A stretch of DNA of 64,000 nucleotides from Aphodosoma sp051870875 (GCA_051870875.1 JBJECG010000058.1:18097-82096), one strand, 5' to 3'. Shown: positions 8,561-17,492, counted from the stretch's first letter. Notes: generated by a model not told the origin, from the letters alone. Made by a program: numbers and translations.

Positions 8561-9898
8561 ATGAAATTTATAGAGACCCTCAAAAATATCTGGAAGATTG
8601 AAGAACTGCGCTCCAAATTGTTGATGACCGTTTTGTTCATCCTCATTTATCGTTTCGGCTCTTTCATTGTCCTTCCCGGTATTGATCCGCAAGCTTTGAC
8701 AGCCCTCCAGCAGCAAACATCCGGAGGTCTTCTGTCTTTATTGGATATGTTCTCCGGTGGTGCATTCTCAAATGCTTCAATATTCGCACTCGGTATTATG
8801 CCGTACATCTCCGCTTCTATTGTGGTGCAGCTTTTCTCTATCGCTATACCTTACTTTCAGAAGTTGCAGCGTGAAGGTGAAAGTGGACGAAATAAGATTA
8901 ATCGCCTTACTCGTTATCTGACTGTGGCTATTCTCCTTTTTCAGGGACCCTCTTATTTGGTCAACCTCAAAGTGCAGATGGCGTATGCCGGAGCTACTAT
9001 GCCTGAAGGATTCTGGTTCTCTTTCTCTTCGACTCTCATTCTCTGCGCCGGCTCCATGTTTGTCATGTGGCTTGGTGAGCGTATGACCGATAGGGGTATC
9101 GGTAACGGTATCTCTATGCTTATTATGATTGGTATCATAGCCCGTTTCCCCGCTGCCGTCACTCAGGAGTTTATATCTCGTCTCGGTGATGCAGGTGGTG
9201 GTCTCGTTATGTTCCTTGCCGAAATCGTTATCCTGCTTCTTGTTATTGCTTTCTCTATATTGCTTGTACAGGGTACTCGTAAAGTGCCTGTACAATATGC
9301 AAAACGTATGGTCGGTAACAAGCAGTATGGGGGAGTTCGTCAGTATATTCCGCTCAAAGTCAATGCTGCAGGTGTTATGCCCATCATCTTCGCACAGGCT
9401 ATTATGATGGTGCCTATCATGTTCGCTGGTTTTAATCCGGAAAAGGTTGGCAACTTCATGAGTGCGTTTATGGATAATACCGGCTTTTGGTACAACATCG
9501 TTTTTGCTCTGTTGATTATCCTCTTCACTTACTTCTATACGGCTATTACCATCAATCCGACACAGATGGCTGAACAGTTGAAACAGAACAACGGATTCAT
9601 TCCTGGTGTCAAACCGGGCAAAAAGACTGCTGAATATCTTGATGAGATTATGTCTCGCATCACGCTTCCGGGGTCTTTCTTCCTCGCTTTGGTTGCCATC
9701 ATGCCTGCATTTGCAAGCATATTCGGCATCACTCGCGAATTTGCCCAGTTCTATGGTGGTACTTCGTTGCTTATCCTTGTAGGGGTGGTTCTTGATACTC
9801 TACAGCAAATCGAAAGTCATTTGCTCATGCACCATTACGATGGACTGTTGCAGTCTGGTCGTATAAAAGGTCGTACAGGTTCTATAGCTGCTTATTGA
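8561..9898 (+). CDS. secY: Protein translocase channel subunit SecY
   Basis: The 445-residue polytopic membrane protein has about ten hydrophobic segments. Signatures include GGAFSNASIFALGIMPYISA (plug/TM2 region) and the C5 cytosolic loop NNGFIPGVKPGKKTAEYL that contacts SecA and the ribosome. It forms the channel of the Sec translocon with SecE and SecG. Every exported protein in this window would pass through it. Its TGA is 2 nt before the start of map. Confidence 0.98.
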   Translation: MKFIETLKNIWKIEELRSKLLMTVLFILIYRFGSFIVLPGIDPQALTALQQQTSGGLLSLLDMFSGGAFSNASIFALGIMPYISASIVVQLFSIAIPYFQKLQREGESGRNKINRLTRYLTVAILLFQGPSYLVNLKVQMAYAGATMPEGFWFSFSSTLILCAGSMFVMWLGERMTDRGIGNGISMLIMIGIIARFPAAVTQEFISRLGDAGGGLVMFLAEIVILLLVIAFSILLVQGTRKVPVQYAKRMVGNKQYGGVRQYIPLKVNAAGVMPIIFAQAIMMVPIMFAGFNPEKVGNFMSAFMDNTGFWYNIVFALLIILFTYFYTAITINPTQMAEQLKQNNGFIPGVKPGKKTAEYLDEIMSRITLPGSFFLALVAIMPAFASIFGITREFAQFYGGTSLLILVGVVLDTLQQIESHLLMHHYDGLLQSGRIKGRTGSIAAY

Positions 9899-9900
9899 TA

Positions 9901-10683
9901 ATGATATATCTAAAGACAGACGAGGAAATAGAGTTACTCCGTCAGAGTACGATGATTGTATGCGAAACACTGGCTGAAATGGCGAAAGTCATTCGGCCGG
10001 GTGTTTCGACAGCTTACCTTGATCGCGTCGCAGAGGAGTACATGCGTGACAATGGTGCAATACCGGCTTGTAAGGGTTACAGCGGTTTCCCTGCCACTCT
10101 CTGCACTTCTGTCAATGATCAGGTCGTTCATGGCATACCTTCGGAGAAAACAATCCTTCGTGAAGGTGATATCATATCAGTTGATACCTGCGCCTTGAAA
10201 AACGGGTTTGTCGGGGATTCTGCCTATACTTTTGCTGTAGGCGAAATATCGGACGAAGTCAGAGAGTTGCTCCGTGTTACAAAAGAATCTCTTTTTCTCG
10301 GTATAGAGAAAGCTGTTCACGGCAACCGTATCGGTGACATTGCCAATGCCGTACAGCAACACTGTGAATCACATGGATACTCGGTTGTCCGGGAGATGGT
10401 GGGGCACGGTATCGGACGTAACATGCATGAAGCTCCTGAAGTGCCAAATTATGGCAGACGGGGCGTAGGTCCGCTTCTCAAGGAAGGCATGACTATTTGT
10501 ATCGAACCTATGATCAATCTCGGACGTAGGGAACTGGTGTTCGAACGTGACGGATGGACTACCCGTACTGTTGACGGTAAACCCTCTGCCCATTTTGAGA
10601 ACGCGGTTGCTGTTGCAAAGGGAAAACCTGTTATCCTATCTGATTTTAGTATTATCGAAGCAGAACTTAGAAATAACCATTGA
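9901..10683 (+). CDS. map: Methionine aminopeptidase, type I
   Basis: The 260-residue enzyme removes the initiator methionine from new proteins. The five metal ligands of the pita-bread fold are visible: D95, D106, H169, E202 and E233, in the motifs VDTCALKNGFVGD, MVGHGIGRNMHE, CIEPM and HFENAVAV. The ATG at 9901 is preferred over an in-frame TTG two codons upstream, because it lies just after the secY stop. Its place in the ribosomal operon is usual. Confidence 0.97.
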   Translation: MIYLKTDEEIELLRQSTMIVCETLAEMAKVIRPGVSTAYLDRVAEEYMRDNGAIPACKGYSGFPATLCTSVNDQVVHGIPSEKTILREGDIISVDTCALKNGFVGDSAYTFAVGEISDEVRELLRVTKESLFLGIEKAVHGNRIGDIANAVQQHCESHGYSVVREMVGHGIGRNMHEAPEVPNYGRRGVGPLLKEGMTICIEPMINLGRRELVFERDGWTTRTVDGKPSAHFENAVAVAKGKPVILSDFSIIEAELRNNH

Positions 10684-10692
10684 TTTTATTAT

Positions 10693-10911
10693 ATGGCCAA
10701 GCAAGCAGCTATTGAACAGGACGGAACTATCGTAGAGGCTCTCTCCAACGCTATGTTTCGGGTGGAACTTGAAAATGGACACGAAATCACAGCTCACATT
10801 TCCGGAAAGATGCGCATGCACTACATCCGCATATTGCCCGGCGATAAAGTGAAAGTTGAAATGTCGCCTTACGACCTTTCCAAAGGTCGGATATCTTTCA
10901 GATATAAATAA
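10693..10911 (+). CDS. infA: Translation initiation factor IF-1
   Basis: The 72-residue OB-fold protein has MFRVELENGHEITAHISGKMR and KVEMSPYDLSKGRISFRYK, the standard IF-1 sequence. It blocks the A site during initiation. It is 9 nt after map and just before rpmJ, the order seen across Bacteroidota. Confidence 0.98.
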   Translation: MAKQAAIEQDGTIVEALSNAMFRVELENGHEITAHISGKMRMHYIRILPGDKVKVEMSPYDLSKGRISFRYK

Positions 10912-10934
10912 ATTACACCAAATATTTTTTTACT

Positions 10935-11051
10935 ATGAAAGTAAGAGCTTCAATAAAGAAACGAACCGAAGACTGCATCATTGTTCGCAGAAAAGGTCGT
11001 TTGTATGTTATTAACAAAAAGAACCCTAAATTCAAAATGCGTCAGGGTTAA
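10935..11051 (+). CDS. rpmJ: Ribosomal protein bL36
   Basis: This 38-residue gene starts MKVRASIKKRTEDCIIVRRK and ends NPKFKMRQG. In the zinc form the pattern is C-x2-C-x12-C-x4-H. Here only one cysteine (C14) is present, so this is the zinc-free form. Together with long uS14 it points to a zinc-sparing ribosome. It lies between infA and rpsM. Confidence 0.95.
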   Translation: MKVRASIKKRTEDCIIVRRKGRLYVINKKNPKFKMRQG

Positions 11052-11070
11052 AAAAACAATTGATTAGTCT

Positions 11071-11451
11071 ATGGCAATAAGAATCGTCGGAGTAGATTTA
11101 CCCCAGAATAAACGTGGGGAAGTTGGATTGACTTATATCTACGGAATAGGTCGCAGCCGTGCTCGTCACATCTTGACAGAGGCAGGTGTCTCTTTTGATA
11201 CAAAAGTTCAGGATTGGACTGATGACCAGGCTGCAAAAATTCGTGAAATTATCGGTGAAAACTTCAAGGTGGAAGGAGATCTTCGTTCTGAAGTTCAACT
11301 CAACATCAAACGATTGATGGATATAGGTTGTTACCGTGGTGTACGTCATCGTATCGGCCTGCCTCTTCGCGGACAGAGCACTAAAAACAATGCGCGTACA
11401 CGTAAGGGTAAAAAGAAAACTGTTGCTAACAAGAAAAAAGCAACTAAGTAA
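11071..11451 (+). CDS. rpsM: Ribosomal protein uS13
   Basis: The 126-residue product begins AIRIVGVDLPQNKRGEVGL and contains YRGVRHRIGLPLRGQSTKNN, both specific to uS13. Its C-terminal lysine-rich tail contacts P-site tRNA. It starts the alpha-operon part of the cluster. Confidence 0.98.
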   Translation: MAIRIVGVDLPQNKRGEVGLTYIYGIGRSRARHILTEAGVSFDTKVQDWTDDQAAKIREIIGENFKVEGDLRSEVQLNIKRLMDIGCYRGVRHRIGLPLRGQSTKNNARTRKGKKKTVANKKKATK

Positions 11452-11479
11452 TTAACTGCTTAAAACCGTTAAAGCTGAT

Positions 11480-11869
11480 ATGGCAAAGAAAACTGTAGCA
11501 ACCAAAAAAAGAGTGGTTAAAGTAGACGGCGTTGGTCAACTGCATGTTCACTCTTCTTTTAACAACGTTATTATAACAATCACAAACAGCGAAGGACAGG
11601 TGATTTCATGGTCTTCTGCCGGTAAAATGGGTTTCCGTGGCTCTAAAAAGAACACTCCATACGCTGCGCAGATGGCAGCTCAGGATTGTGCAAAAGTGGC
11701 TTTTGATCTTGGCCTGCGTAAAGTGAAGGCTTATGTCAAGGGTCCTGGCAACGGTCGGGAGTCCGCTATTCGTACCGTTCATGGTGCTGGTATCGAAGTG
11801 ACGGAAATTATTGATGTTACTCCTCTTCCGCACAATGGTTGTCGTCCTGCTAAACGTCGTCGTGTATAA
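11480..11869 (+). CDS. rpsK: Ribosomal protein uS11
   Basis: The 129-residue product has GQLHVHSSFNNVIITITN and VKGPGNGRESAIRTVHGAG and ends PLPHNGCRPAKRRRV, all uS11 signatures. It forms the platform of the small subunit. It is followed by rpsD after 21 nt. Confidence 0.98.
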   Translation: MAKKTVATKKRVVKVDGVGQLHVHSSFNNVIITITNSEGQVISWSSAGKMGFRGSKKNTPYAAQMAAQDCAKVAFDLGLRKVKAYVKGPGNGRESAIRTVHGAGIEVTEIIDVTPLPHNGCRPAKRRRV

Positions 11870-11890
11870 CCCCTTTTAAAATTTATAACA

Positions 11891-12499
11891 ATGGCTAGAT
11901 ATATTGGACCAAAAACAAAAATTGCACGCCGTTTCGGTGAACCTATTTTCGGACCTGATAAAGATCAGGCACGCCGTAACTTCCCTCCCGGACAGCACGG
12001 CAACAGCCGCAGACATAAAGTATCTGAGTACGGTACCCAGCTCCGTGAAAAACAAAAAGCCAAATATACTTATGGCGTGTTGGAAAAACAATTTTCCAAC
12101 CTTTTTAAGAAAGCACAGTCCAAACGTGGCATTACAGGTGAGATCCTGCTCCAAATGTTAGAGTCTCGTCTTGACAACGTCGTTTACCGTTTGGGTATGG
12201 CTCCTACACGTGCGGCTGCACGGCAGCTCGTGTCTCACAAACACATAACTGTCAACGGACAGGTGGTAAACATTCCGTCATACTCCCTCAAACAAGGTCA
12301 GGTAGTTGCCGTTCGTGAAAGAGACAAATCTATGGTGGTCATCAACGAATCGCTCAACGGTTTCAATCATAGCAAATATCCTTGGCTCGAATGGAATGAA
12401 GCTAATATGGCCGGTACTTTCCTGCATATTCCGGATCGTGCGGATATACCTGAAAACATCAAGGAACAATTAATCGTTGAGTTGTACTCTAAAAACTAA
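11891..12499 (+). CDS. rpsD: Ribosomal protein uS4
   Basis: The 202-residue protein has an S4 RNA-binding domain (LDNVVYRLGMAPTRAAARQL then HITVNGQVVNIPSY). It nucleates 16S rRNA assembly. The N-terminal zinc-type cysteines found in some uS4 proteins are absent, in line with uS14 and bL36 here. Confidence 0.98.
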   Translation: MARYIGPKTKIARRFGEPIFGPDKDQARRNFPPGQHGNSRRHKVSEYGTQLREKQKAKYTYGVLEKQFSNLFKKAQSKRGITGEILLQMLESRLDNVVYRLGMAPTRAAARQLVSHKHITVNGQVVNIPSYSLKQGQVVAVRERDKSMVVINESLNGFNHSKYPWLEWNEANMAGTFLHIPDRADIPENIKEQLIVELYSKN

Positions 12500-12509
12500 T
12501 AACTGAATT

Positions 12510-13502
12510 ATGGCAATATTAGCATTTCAAAAACCTGAAAAGGTAATCATGGTCGAAGCGAACGACTTTTACGGTAAATTTGAATTCCGTCCGCTCGAAC
12601 CGGGTTTTGGTATTACTATAGGTAATGCTTTGCGCCGTATTCTACTTTCTTCACTTGAAGGTTTTGCTATCTCTTGCATCAAGATTGATGGCGTTGATCA
12701 TGAATTTGCCACAATTCCGGGTGTGATAGATGACGTAACAAACATTATACTGAATCTCAAGCAAGTGCGCTTGAAACGTATCGTCGACGATGCTGAGGGT
12801 GAGACTTTCTCCCTCAGCGTTGGCGGCAAGGAGGAGCTTAGGGCAGGAGACTTTGATTCCGTAATGCATAATTTCGAAATCCTGAATCCGGAACTCGTTA
12901 TATGCCGTATGGATTCCTCTGCTTCTTTCAATATGGAAGTAACCATTATGAAAGGACGCGGTTACCTCCCGGCTGACGAAAATCCGACTGTGACTCCTGA
13001 AATCGGTGTCATCCCGATTGATGCAATATTTACTCCGATACGTAATGTGAAATACGATCCGCAGCCTTTCCGTGTAGAGCAAAAAACCGACTACGAAAAT
13101 TTGGTACTTGAGATTACTACCGATGGATCTATTCATCCGAAAGAGGCTTTGAAAGAGGCTGCTCGTATATTGATACAGCATTTTATGCTCTTCTCCGACG
13201 AGCGTATCGATTTTGAAGAAACAGACGGTAAAGGCGAAGAAGAGTTCAACGAAGAGATACTGCACATGCGTCAGTTGCTTAAAAACAAGCTGTCTGATCT
13301 CGATCTCTCTGTCCGTGCTCTCAATTGTTTGAAAACCGCCGATATCGAAACTCTCGGTGACTTGTGTAAGATCAATCGCGCCGAATTGTTGAAATTCAGA
13401 AATTTCGGTAAGAAATCTCTTACTGAATTGGATGCTAAATTGGCAAGTCTTAACCTTTCGTTCGGAATGGATTTGTCGAAGTATAAATTAGATAAAGAAT
13501 AA
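12510..13502 (+). CDS. rpoA: RNA polymerase alpha subunit
   Basis: The 330-residue protein has the dimerisation domain (FEFRPLEPGFGITIGNALRR near residue 25) and a C-terminal domain from about residue 245 with the helix-hairpin-helix ALNCLKTADIETLGDL and FRNFGKKSLTEL. The C-terminal domain binds upstream promoter DNA and regulators. It is co-transcribed with rpsD and rplQ. Confidence 0.98.
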   Translation: MAILAFQKPEKVIMVEANDFYGKFEFRPLEPGFGITIGNALRRILLSSLEGFAISCIKIDGVDHEFATIPGVIDDVTNIILNLKQVRLKRIVDDAEGETFSLSVGGKEELRAGDFDSVMHNFEILNPELVICRMDSSASFNMEVTIMKGRGYLPADENPTVTPEIGVIPIDAIFTPIRNVKYDPQPFRVEQKTDYENLVLEITTDGSIHPKEALKEAARILIQHFMLFSDERIDFEETDGKGEEEFNEEILHMRQLLKNKLSDLDLSVRALNCLKTADIETLGDLCKINRAELLKFRNFGKKSLTELDAKLASLNLSFGMDLSKYKLDKE

Positions 13503-13507
13503 TCAAG

Positions 13508-13996
13508 ATGAGACATAACAAAAAATTCAACCATTTGGGTCGTACTGCAGCTCACCGCGATGCCATGCTTTCTAATATGGCAACTTCGCTTATCCTGCAC
13601 AAACGCATTTCTACGACTACTGCCAAGGCAAAAGCACTCCGTCGTTATATCGAACCTCTTTTGACCAAAGCTAAACTTGATACCACTCACTCGCGTCGTA
13701 TGGTATTCAGGAAACTTCGCAGCAAAGAAGCAGTGACCATATTGTTTCGTGAAATCGCAGAGAAAATAGCAAACCGTCCTGGGGGGTATACTCGTATTCT
13801 TCGTACAGGTTTCCGTCAGGGTGACGCTGCTGAGATGTGTATCATTGAGCTTGTTGACTACAATGAAAACATGCTTCAGGAGAAAGCTGCCAAGAAAACT
13901 ACTCGTACTCGCCGCAGCAAGAAGTCGGCTGCTCCAGTTGCTGAAGCCGCATCGGCTGCAACTGAAACTGCCGTTGAAACACCTGCTGCCGAGTAA
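13508..13996 (+). CDS. rplQ: Ribosomal protein bL17 with alanine-rich tail
   Basis: The first ~120 residues are the bL17 domain (MRHNKKFNHLGRTAAHRDAM; GGYTRILRTGFRQGDAAEM). The C-terminus adds about 35 residues rich in Lys, then Ala, Thr and Glu, an extension common in this phylum and probably disordered. It ends the operon, and a strong terminator follows within 55 nt. Confidence 0.97.
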   Translation: MRHNKKFNHLGRTAAHRDAMLSNMATSLILHKRISTTTAKAKALRRYIEPLLTKAKLDTTHSRRMVFRKLRSKEAVTILFREIAEKIANRPGGYTRILRTGFRQGDAAEMCIIELVDYNENMLQEKAAKKTTRTRRSKKSAAPVAEAASAATETAVETPAAE

Positions 13997-14047
13997 CTGT
14001 CGGTCTCAGACAGAAATATTGTTGCCGGATATTTTTTGCGGTGATAG

Positions 14048-14100
14048 AACAATAAGAACCGATCTTCAGAATAATAGAAGGTCGGCTCTTGTTGTTTTTA
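14048..14100 (+). terminator. Rho-independent terminator of the ribosomal operon
   Basis: A 20-nt arm (14048-14067) pairs with 14077-14096, with 17 Watson-Crick pairs and three G:T pairs, and is followed by a T-rich run. It lies just after rplQ. This is the expected end of the S10-spc-alpha transcript. Confidence 0.88.
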
Positions 14101-14205
14101 TTGTGTGTCGGTCAAGTTTTCTGTGTCGTTGGTAATTTTGAACAGTATGACTTCCACAAAGTCTGAGAGTTGTATAATTTCAAAGCTATGTCCCCACTCC
14201 TCAGA

Positions 14206-14251
14206 AAACAGCGTAGCGAACGCTTTTTCCAGGCTGTTCGCTACGCTGTTT
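14206..14251. terminator. Perfect 16-bp inverted repeat between convergent genes
   Basis: AAACAGCGTAGCGAAC (14206-14221) is exactly complementary to 14236-14251, with a 14-nt loop. T-runs follow on both strands. It lies between rplQ (plus) and the dehydrogenase gene (minus) and can act as a bidirectional terminator, mainly for the minus-strand trio. The rest of the 13997-14350 gap holds only the rplQ terminator and no gene I can support. Confidence 0.85.
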
Positions 14252-14350
14252 TTTGATTGTTTCCGGTTGCGTATTTGTTTAATATAAGCGATTCATAAAA
14301 TCAGTTTGTATCATTTATACGGCTACTGTTTGTGAGTCGCTTGCTGCATT

Positions 14351-15127
14351 CTATTTTTGGAATTGCGAGAGGCGTTTCATGACTGCAAACACGAACCAGT
14401 CCGGCAAGTGCTTGATAAGAAAAACGAAAGGTCCGTTGATGGCCCCCGGAACGACATGCTTCTTATGGCGGAACATGGCTTTCAAGGCTTTCTCCACCAA
14501 TTTGTGCGGAGGCATGCTGACTCCTATTTTCACAGCCACATTGCGCCAATACGGAGAAAGATTGTAGAGCCCTGTATCTACGGCACCGGGACATATGGCG
14601 GTGATGCTTACGCCATATGGCCGCAGCTCGTACCACATCGAGCGCGAAAAGTTGAGAATATAGCTTTTGGTGGAGTTATAGACATTGATGCCCGGCATAG
14701 TCATCCAGGCACTCATCGAACTCATATTGAGTATGTAGCCGTGGCCGCGCTTTGCCATATCTTCTCCAAACAGGCGGCACATCTTGGTGACGGTAAAGAC
14801 ATGGAGCTTTAGCATCAGCTCTATACGCCGCATGTCGGTACGTATCAATTCGTTGAAAAAGAATACTCCTGCATTGTTGACCAAAACCTCGACTTCAAAA
14901 CCACGTTCATGGCAAAACGTCAGTAGCTGTTCGGCTGCATCATCGACAGCAAGATCCTGGTATCGGTAGTCGACCTTTACCTTGTACTGCCCGGCTATTT
15001 CAGCCGACACGGTACGCAACGCCTCTTCCTGATTGGAAACCAGAAGCAAATCATACCCTCTGGCCGCCAAACTGCGTGCATATTCCAATCCTATACCCTG
15101 GCTTCCGCCGGTAACCAATGCTAACAT
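14351..15127 (-). CDS. Short-chain dehydrogenase/reductase, possible steroid 3-hydroxysteroid dehydrogenase
   Basis: The 258-residue protein is a classical SDR: TGGSQGIG at residues 6-13 binds NAD(P), NNAG at 84-87 stabilises the fold, and S136/S137 with Y150-x3-K154 (YNSTK) form the catalytic set. The C-terminal third has extra hydrophobic stretches (NGPFVFLIKHLPDWFVF) that may touch membranes or hydrophobic substrates. It is the last gene of a minus-strand set with an Old Yellow Enzyme reductase 26 nt upstream and a 5-alpha-reductase homologue beyond it. In this context a 3-oxo/3-hydroxy steroid or bile acid step is a reasonable inference. By sequence alone it could act on other carbonyls. 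Confidence 0.85.
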   Translation of the reverse strand: MLALVTGGSQGIGLEYARSLAARGYDLLLVSNQEEALRTVSAEIAGQYKVKVDYRYQDLAVDDAAEQLLTFCHERGFEVEVLVNNAGVFFFNELIRTDMRRIELMLKLHVFTVTKMCRLFGEDMAKRGHGYILNMSSMSAWMTMPGINVYNSTKSYILNFSRSMWYELRPYGVSITAICPGAVDTGLYNLSPYWRNVAVKIGVSMPPHKLVEKALKAMFRHKKHVVPGAINGPFVFLIKHLPDWFVFAVMKRLSQFQK

Positions 15128-15153
15128 AATTATTGTAGAGTGAAGATAAAATG

Positions 15154-16386
15154 TTATGATTCGCTTTCTGCTTTATCTATTTCGCGCTGAAGTTTGGGCG
15201 GAAGATTCTCAACACAGTGATGGCAGCGCATCTCAAGGGTGTACATACGGCCTATACAGTAGTTGGAATGTTTGCAACCGCTACGGTAACCGGCATCGGC
15301 AGCAGCCATTTTGTTGACAAAATCGGTGTCATGAACCAAAGCGCGGGCCATCTGGACGAGTTCGAACCCGGCATCGAGCACCTCTTCAATCTTCTGTCGG
15401 CTGACCAGTCCGCCTACATATACAAGCGGACATTTCAGCTCGGCTCGGAACTTCTTGGCATCTTCAAGGAAATAAGCTTCCTTGAACGGTACGGTAGGTA
15501 TCATCTGGCGGCCGGCGATGGCCAGACCGGCTTTGAGCCACCAGAATTTCCAGGGGTTCATGTAGTAGGCCAACGTTTTGAGTGGCATGGCACCGCGCAT
15601 CACGGCCATAGGGGCTTTGCTGACAAAGCCTGCGGAAAGGACTATGGCGTGTACGCCGCACGCTTCGATAGCTTTGGCCACTTCGAGGCATTCGGGCAGC
15701 TGGAGGCCGCTCTTGAACCCGTCGTACATATTGGTCTTGACCACAACTGCCATGTCATCGCCGGCTGCACGCATCACCTCTTCCAACACCATACGCATGA
15801 ATGTCATACGGTTTTCGAGAGAACCGCCGAAACGGTCGCGGCGGTGATTGGTATAGGGTGAAAGAAACTGTGAAATCAGATAGCCGTGACCGGCATGTAT
15901 CTCTACACAGTCAAAACCGGCTCTACGGCACATCTCCACAGCCCGGCCGAAGTCTTTTACCAGTTCAAGTATCTCGTTTTCTTTCAGTTTGCGATGAAAA
16001 GTGGGCGAATAGAGATTGAAGCCGGACGAAGCCCCTACAGGCAGACATCCACAAGTGTAGAAGTGGGTCATATTGCCGCAGTGCCCCAGCTGTATGGAAG
16101 CTTTGGCTCCTTCGGCATGTATGCCATCGGTAAGGCGGCGCAACTCAGGGACAATCTCTTCTCGCATCCACAGCTGTCCGTCGAAGCTGACACCGCTGCG
16201 ATTGACAGCACAATAGGCTACGGTGGTCATGCCTATTCCCCCACGAGCCACAGCGGTATGGTAGTTGTACAAATCTTCGGACGGGCGGTTGTGATAGGCC
16301 ATATTCTCAAACGCAGCCGAACGGATAGTGCGGTTGCGCAAGGTAACCGGACCCAACTGATAGGGAGTAAACAGTTTTGATTCCAC
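15154..16386 (-). CDS. NADH:flavin oxidoreductase, Old Yellow Enzyme family (candidate 5-beta/delta4 steroid reductase)
   Basis: The 410-residue protein is an FMN-binding TIM barrel of the Old Yellow Enzyme family. IHAGHGYLISQFLSPYTN (residues 163-180) gives the substrate-binding pair H164/H167 and the proton donor Y169, and HRRDRFGGSLENR is the family signature. YVGGLVS near 323 is the phosphate site. Late cysteines C371, C377, C388 and C391 resemble the iron-sulfur ligands of 2,4-dienoyl-CoA reductase-like members, though the spacing differs. The C-terminal FAD/NAD domain of the BaiCD-type enzymes is missing, so an outside electron donor is needed. Bacterial 5-beta-reductases for 3-oxo-delta4 bile acids belong to this family. 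The link here comes from the neighbours. Confidence 0.85.
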   Translation of the reverse strand: MESKLFTPYQLGPVTLRNRTIRSAAFENMAYHNRPSEDLYNYHTAVARGGIGMTTVAYCAVNRSGVSFDGQLWMREEIVPELRRLTDGIHAEGAKASIQLGHCGNMTHFYTCGCLPVGASSGFNLYSPTFHRKLKENEILELVKDFGRAVEMCRRAGFDCVEIHAGHGYLISQFLSPYTNHRRDRFGGSLENRMTFMRMVLEEVMRAAGDDMAVVVKTNMYDGFKSGLQLPECLEVAKAIEACGVHAIVLSAGFVSKAPMAVMRGAMPLKTLAYYMNPWKFWWLKAGLAIAGRQMIPTVPFKEAYFLEDAKKFRAELKCPLVYVGGLVSRQKIEEVLDAGFELVQMARALVHDTDFVNKMAAADAGYRSGCKHSNYCIGRMYTLEMRCHHCVENLPPKLQREIDKAESES

Positions 16387-16639
16387 GACAACAGATAGAT
16401 AATTTACAAAAATTCGTTTATAATGTCATTATATCCAAGTAATGGCAATTTGCAGTCCGCAATGAATTTATTGCCTTCCCGTGTGGTATCTTTGGCTTAA
16501 CCTGAAACCGCCGAAAATACTGCTGAATTCAATTTATACTGCCAATTTTTGCGAGTCGCTTGGATTTATATCCGATTTTCACCGTCAGGGTTCCCACAAT
16601 CACAAATTGCAACCTGACTGTATGATACAAAACGTCAGT

Positions 16640-17419
16640 TCAATATATAAAGGGGAAGACCCGTTTAAGCTGACGTCCGTCGAACTGGTCTGCAAACTGC
16701 ACCTTATAGCGTTTGTAAATGGAGTTGGCACGTGGAACAAGATTTGCCATTGTCCATATTGCAAAGACCAAGCCTGCCAAGCTCCATGTGAGAACGGCAA
16801 AGCCGATCCATTCTATGATTTCACCGAAATAGTTGGCTGATGTGACATACTTGTACATACCTTTCCGGGGAAGATAATGGTTGGTGTCACCGGGCTTGCG
16901 AAGATGACGTATGATATGGTCGGACGAAATATTGACGGCCATACCGAAAAAGAAAATGACAGAACCGGCGATAAATTGCGGAGTACGAATCCATTCGGCC
17001 GTGTACATGTCTTCCGGAGAGAGGAAGAATATCCATTCGCCTTGAATGTACCCGTTGATGACATTGAATACCATGCCCATAGCCATAATGGATAGCGGCA
17101 TCTTGCTCTTGCCTTTCAATATAAAGGGGAAGATGAACGAACGCTGGAAATAGTGTATCTCGAAGAAGAGGAAGAAGAGGAACGGTGTAATGTTCCACTG
17201 ACGGTCGGAAGATGCCCAGAAATAAAAAAGGACGAGAAATACTGGACATTCCATAAGGAACCATGCCAGCTTGTTGTTGATGGCAGGACCCCATTTCGGC
17301 GAAATCATCTTGCCGTATCCGGCTTCCACGTAAAAAAGCGCGATAAAAACCACCACGGCAAGGAATGACATGATTACCAACAATGTATTGAACTGGTGTA
17401 AATCTAACAGCATAGGCAA
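16640..17419 (-). CDS. Membrane 3-oxo-5-alpha-steroid 4-dehydrogenase (steroid 5-alpha-reductase) homologue
   Basis: The 259-residue polytopic membrane protein matches the animal SRD5A family along its length. It has AWFLMECPVF (52-61), equivalent to AWFLQELP in the human enzymes, with the catalytic-type glutamate E57 kept but the preceding Gln replaced by Met. EIHYFQRSFIFP (87-98) keeps the substrate tyrosine (Y90). SSDHIIRHLRKPGD (165-178) and YVTSANYFGEIIEWIGFAVL (191-210) match the NADPH-binding C-terminal half. It would reduce the C4-C5 double bond of 3-oxo-delta4 steroids to the 5-alpha product in the inner membrane. It is the promoter-proximal gene of the minus-strand trio. General DUF1295-type membership is certain; steroid specificity is inferred. 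Confidence 0.85.
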   Translation of the reverse strand: MPMLLDLHQFNTLLVIMSFLAVVVFIALFYVEAGYGKMISPKWGPAINNKLAWFLMECPVFLVLFYFWASSDRQWNITPFLFFLFFEIHYFQRSFIFPFILKGKSKMPLSIMAMGMVFNVINGYIQGEWIFFLSPEDMYTAEWIRTPQFIAGSVIFFFGMAVNISSDHIIRHLRKPGDTNHYLPRKGMYKYVTSANYFGEIIEWIGFAVLTWSLAGLVFAIWTMANLVPRANSIYKRYKVQFADQFDGRQLKRVFPFIY

Positions 17420-17460
17420 TTACAGATATTTATGAAACAAATATGATACGTTACAACCTG

Positions 17461-17492
17461 CAAAGGTACAATAATTCACTTGTTTCCCCAAA
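17461..17492 (-). promoter_or_regulatory. Bacteroidota-type promoter of the steroid-reductase-like trio
   Basis: On the minus strand TACCTTTG (complement of 17461-17468) is preceded by TTTG (complement of 17489-17492) with a 20-nt spacer, the consensus of the phylum. It points to the 5-alpha-reductase homologue, whose ATG is about 40 nt downstream. Confidence 0.8.
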
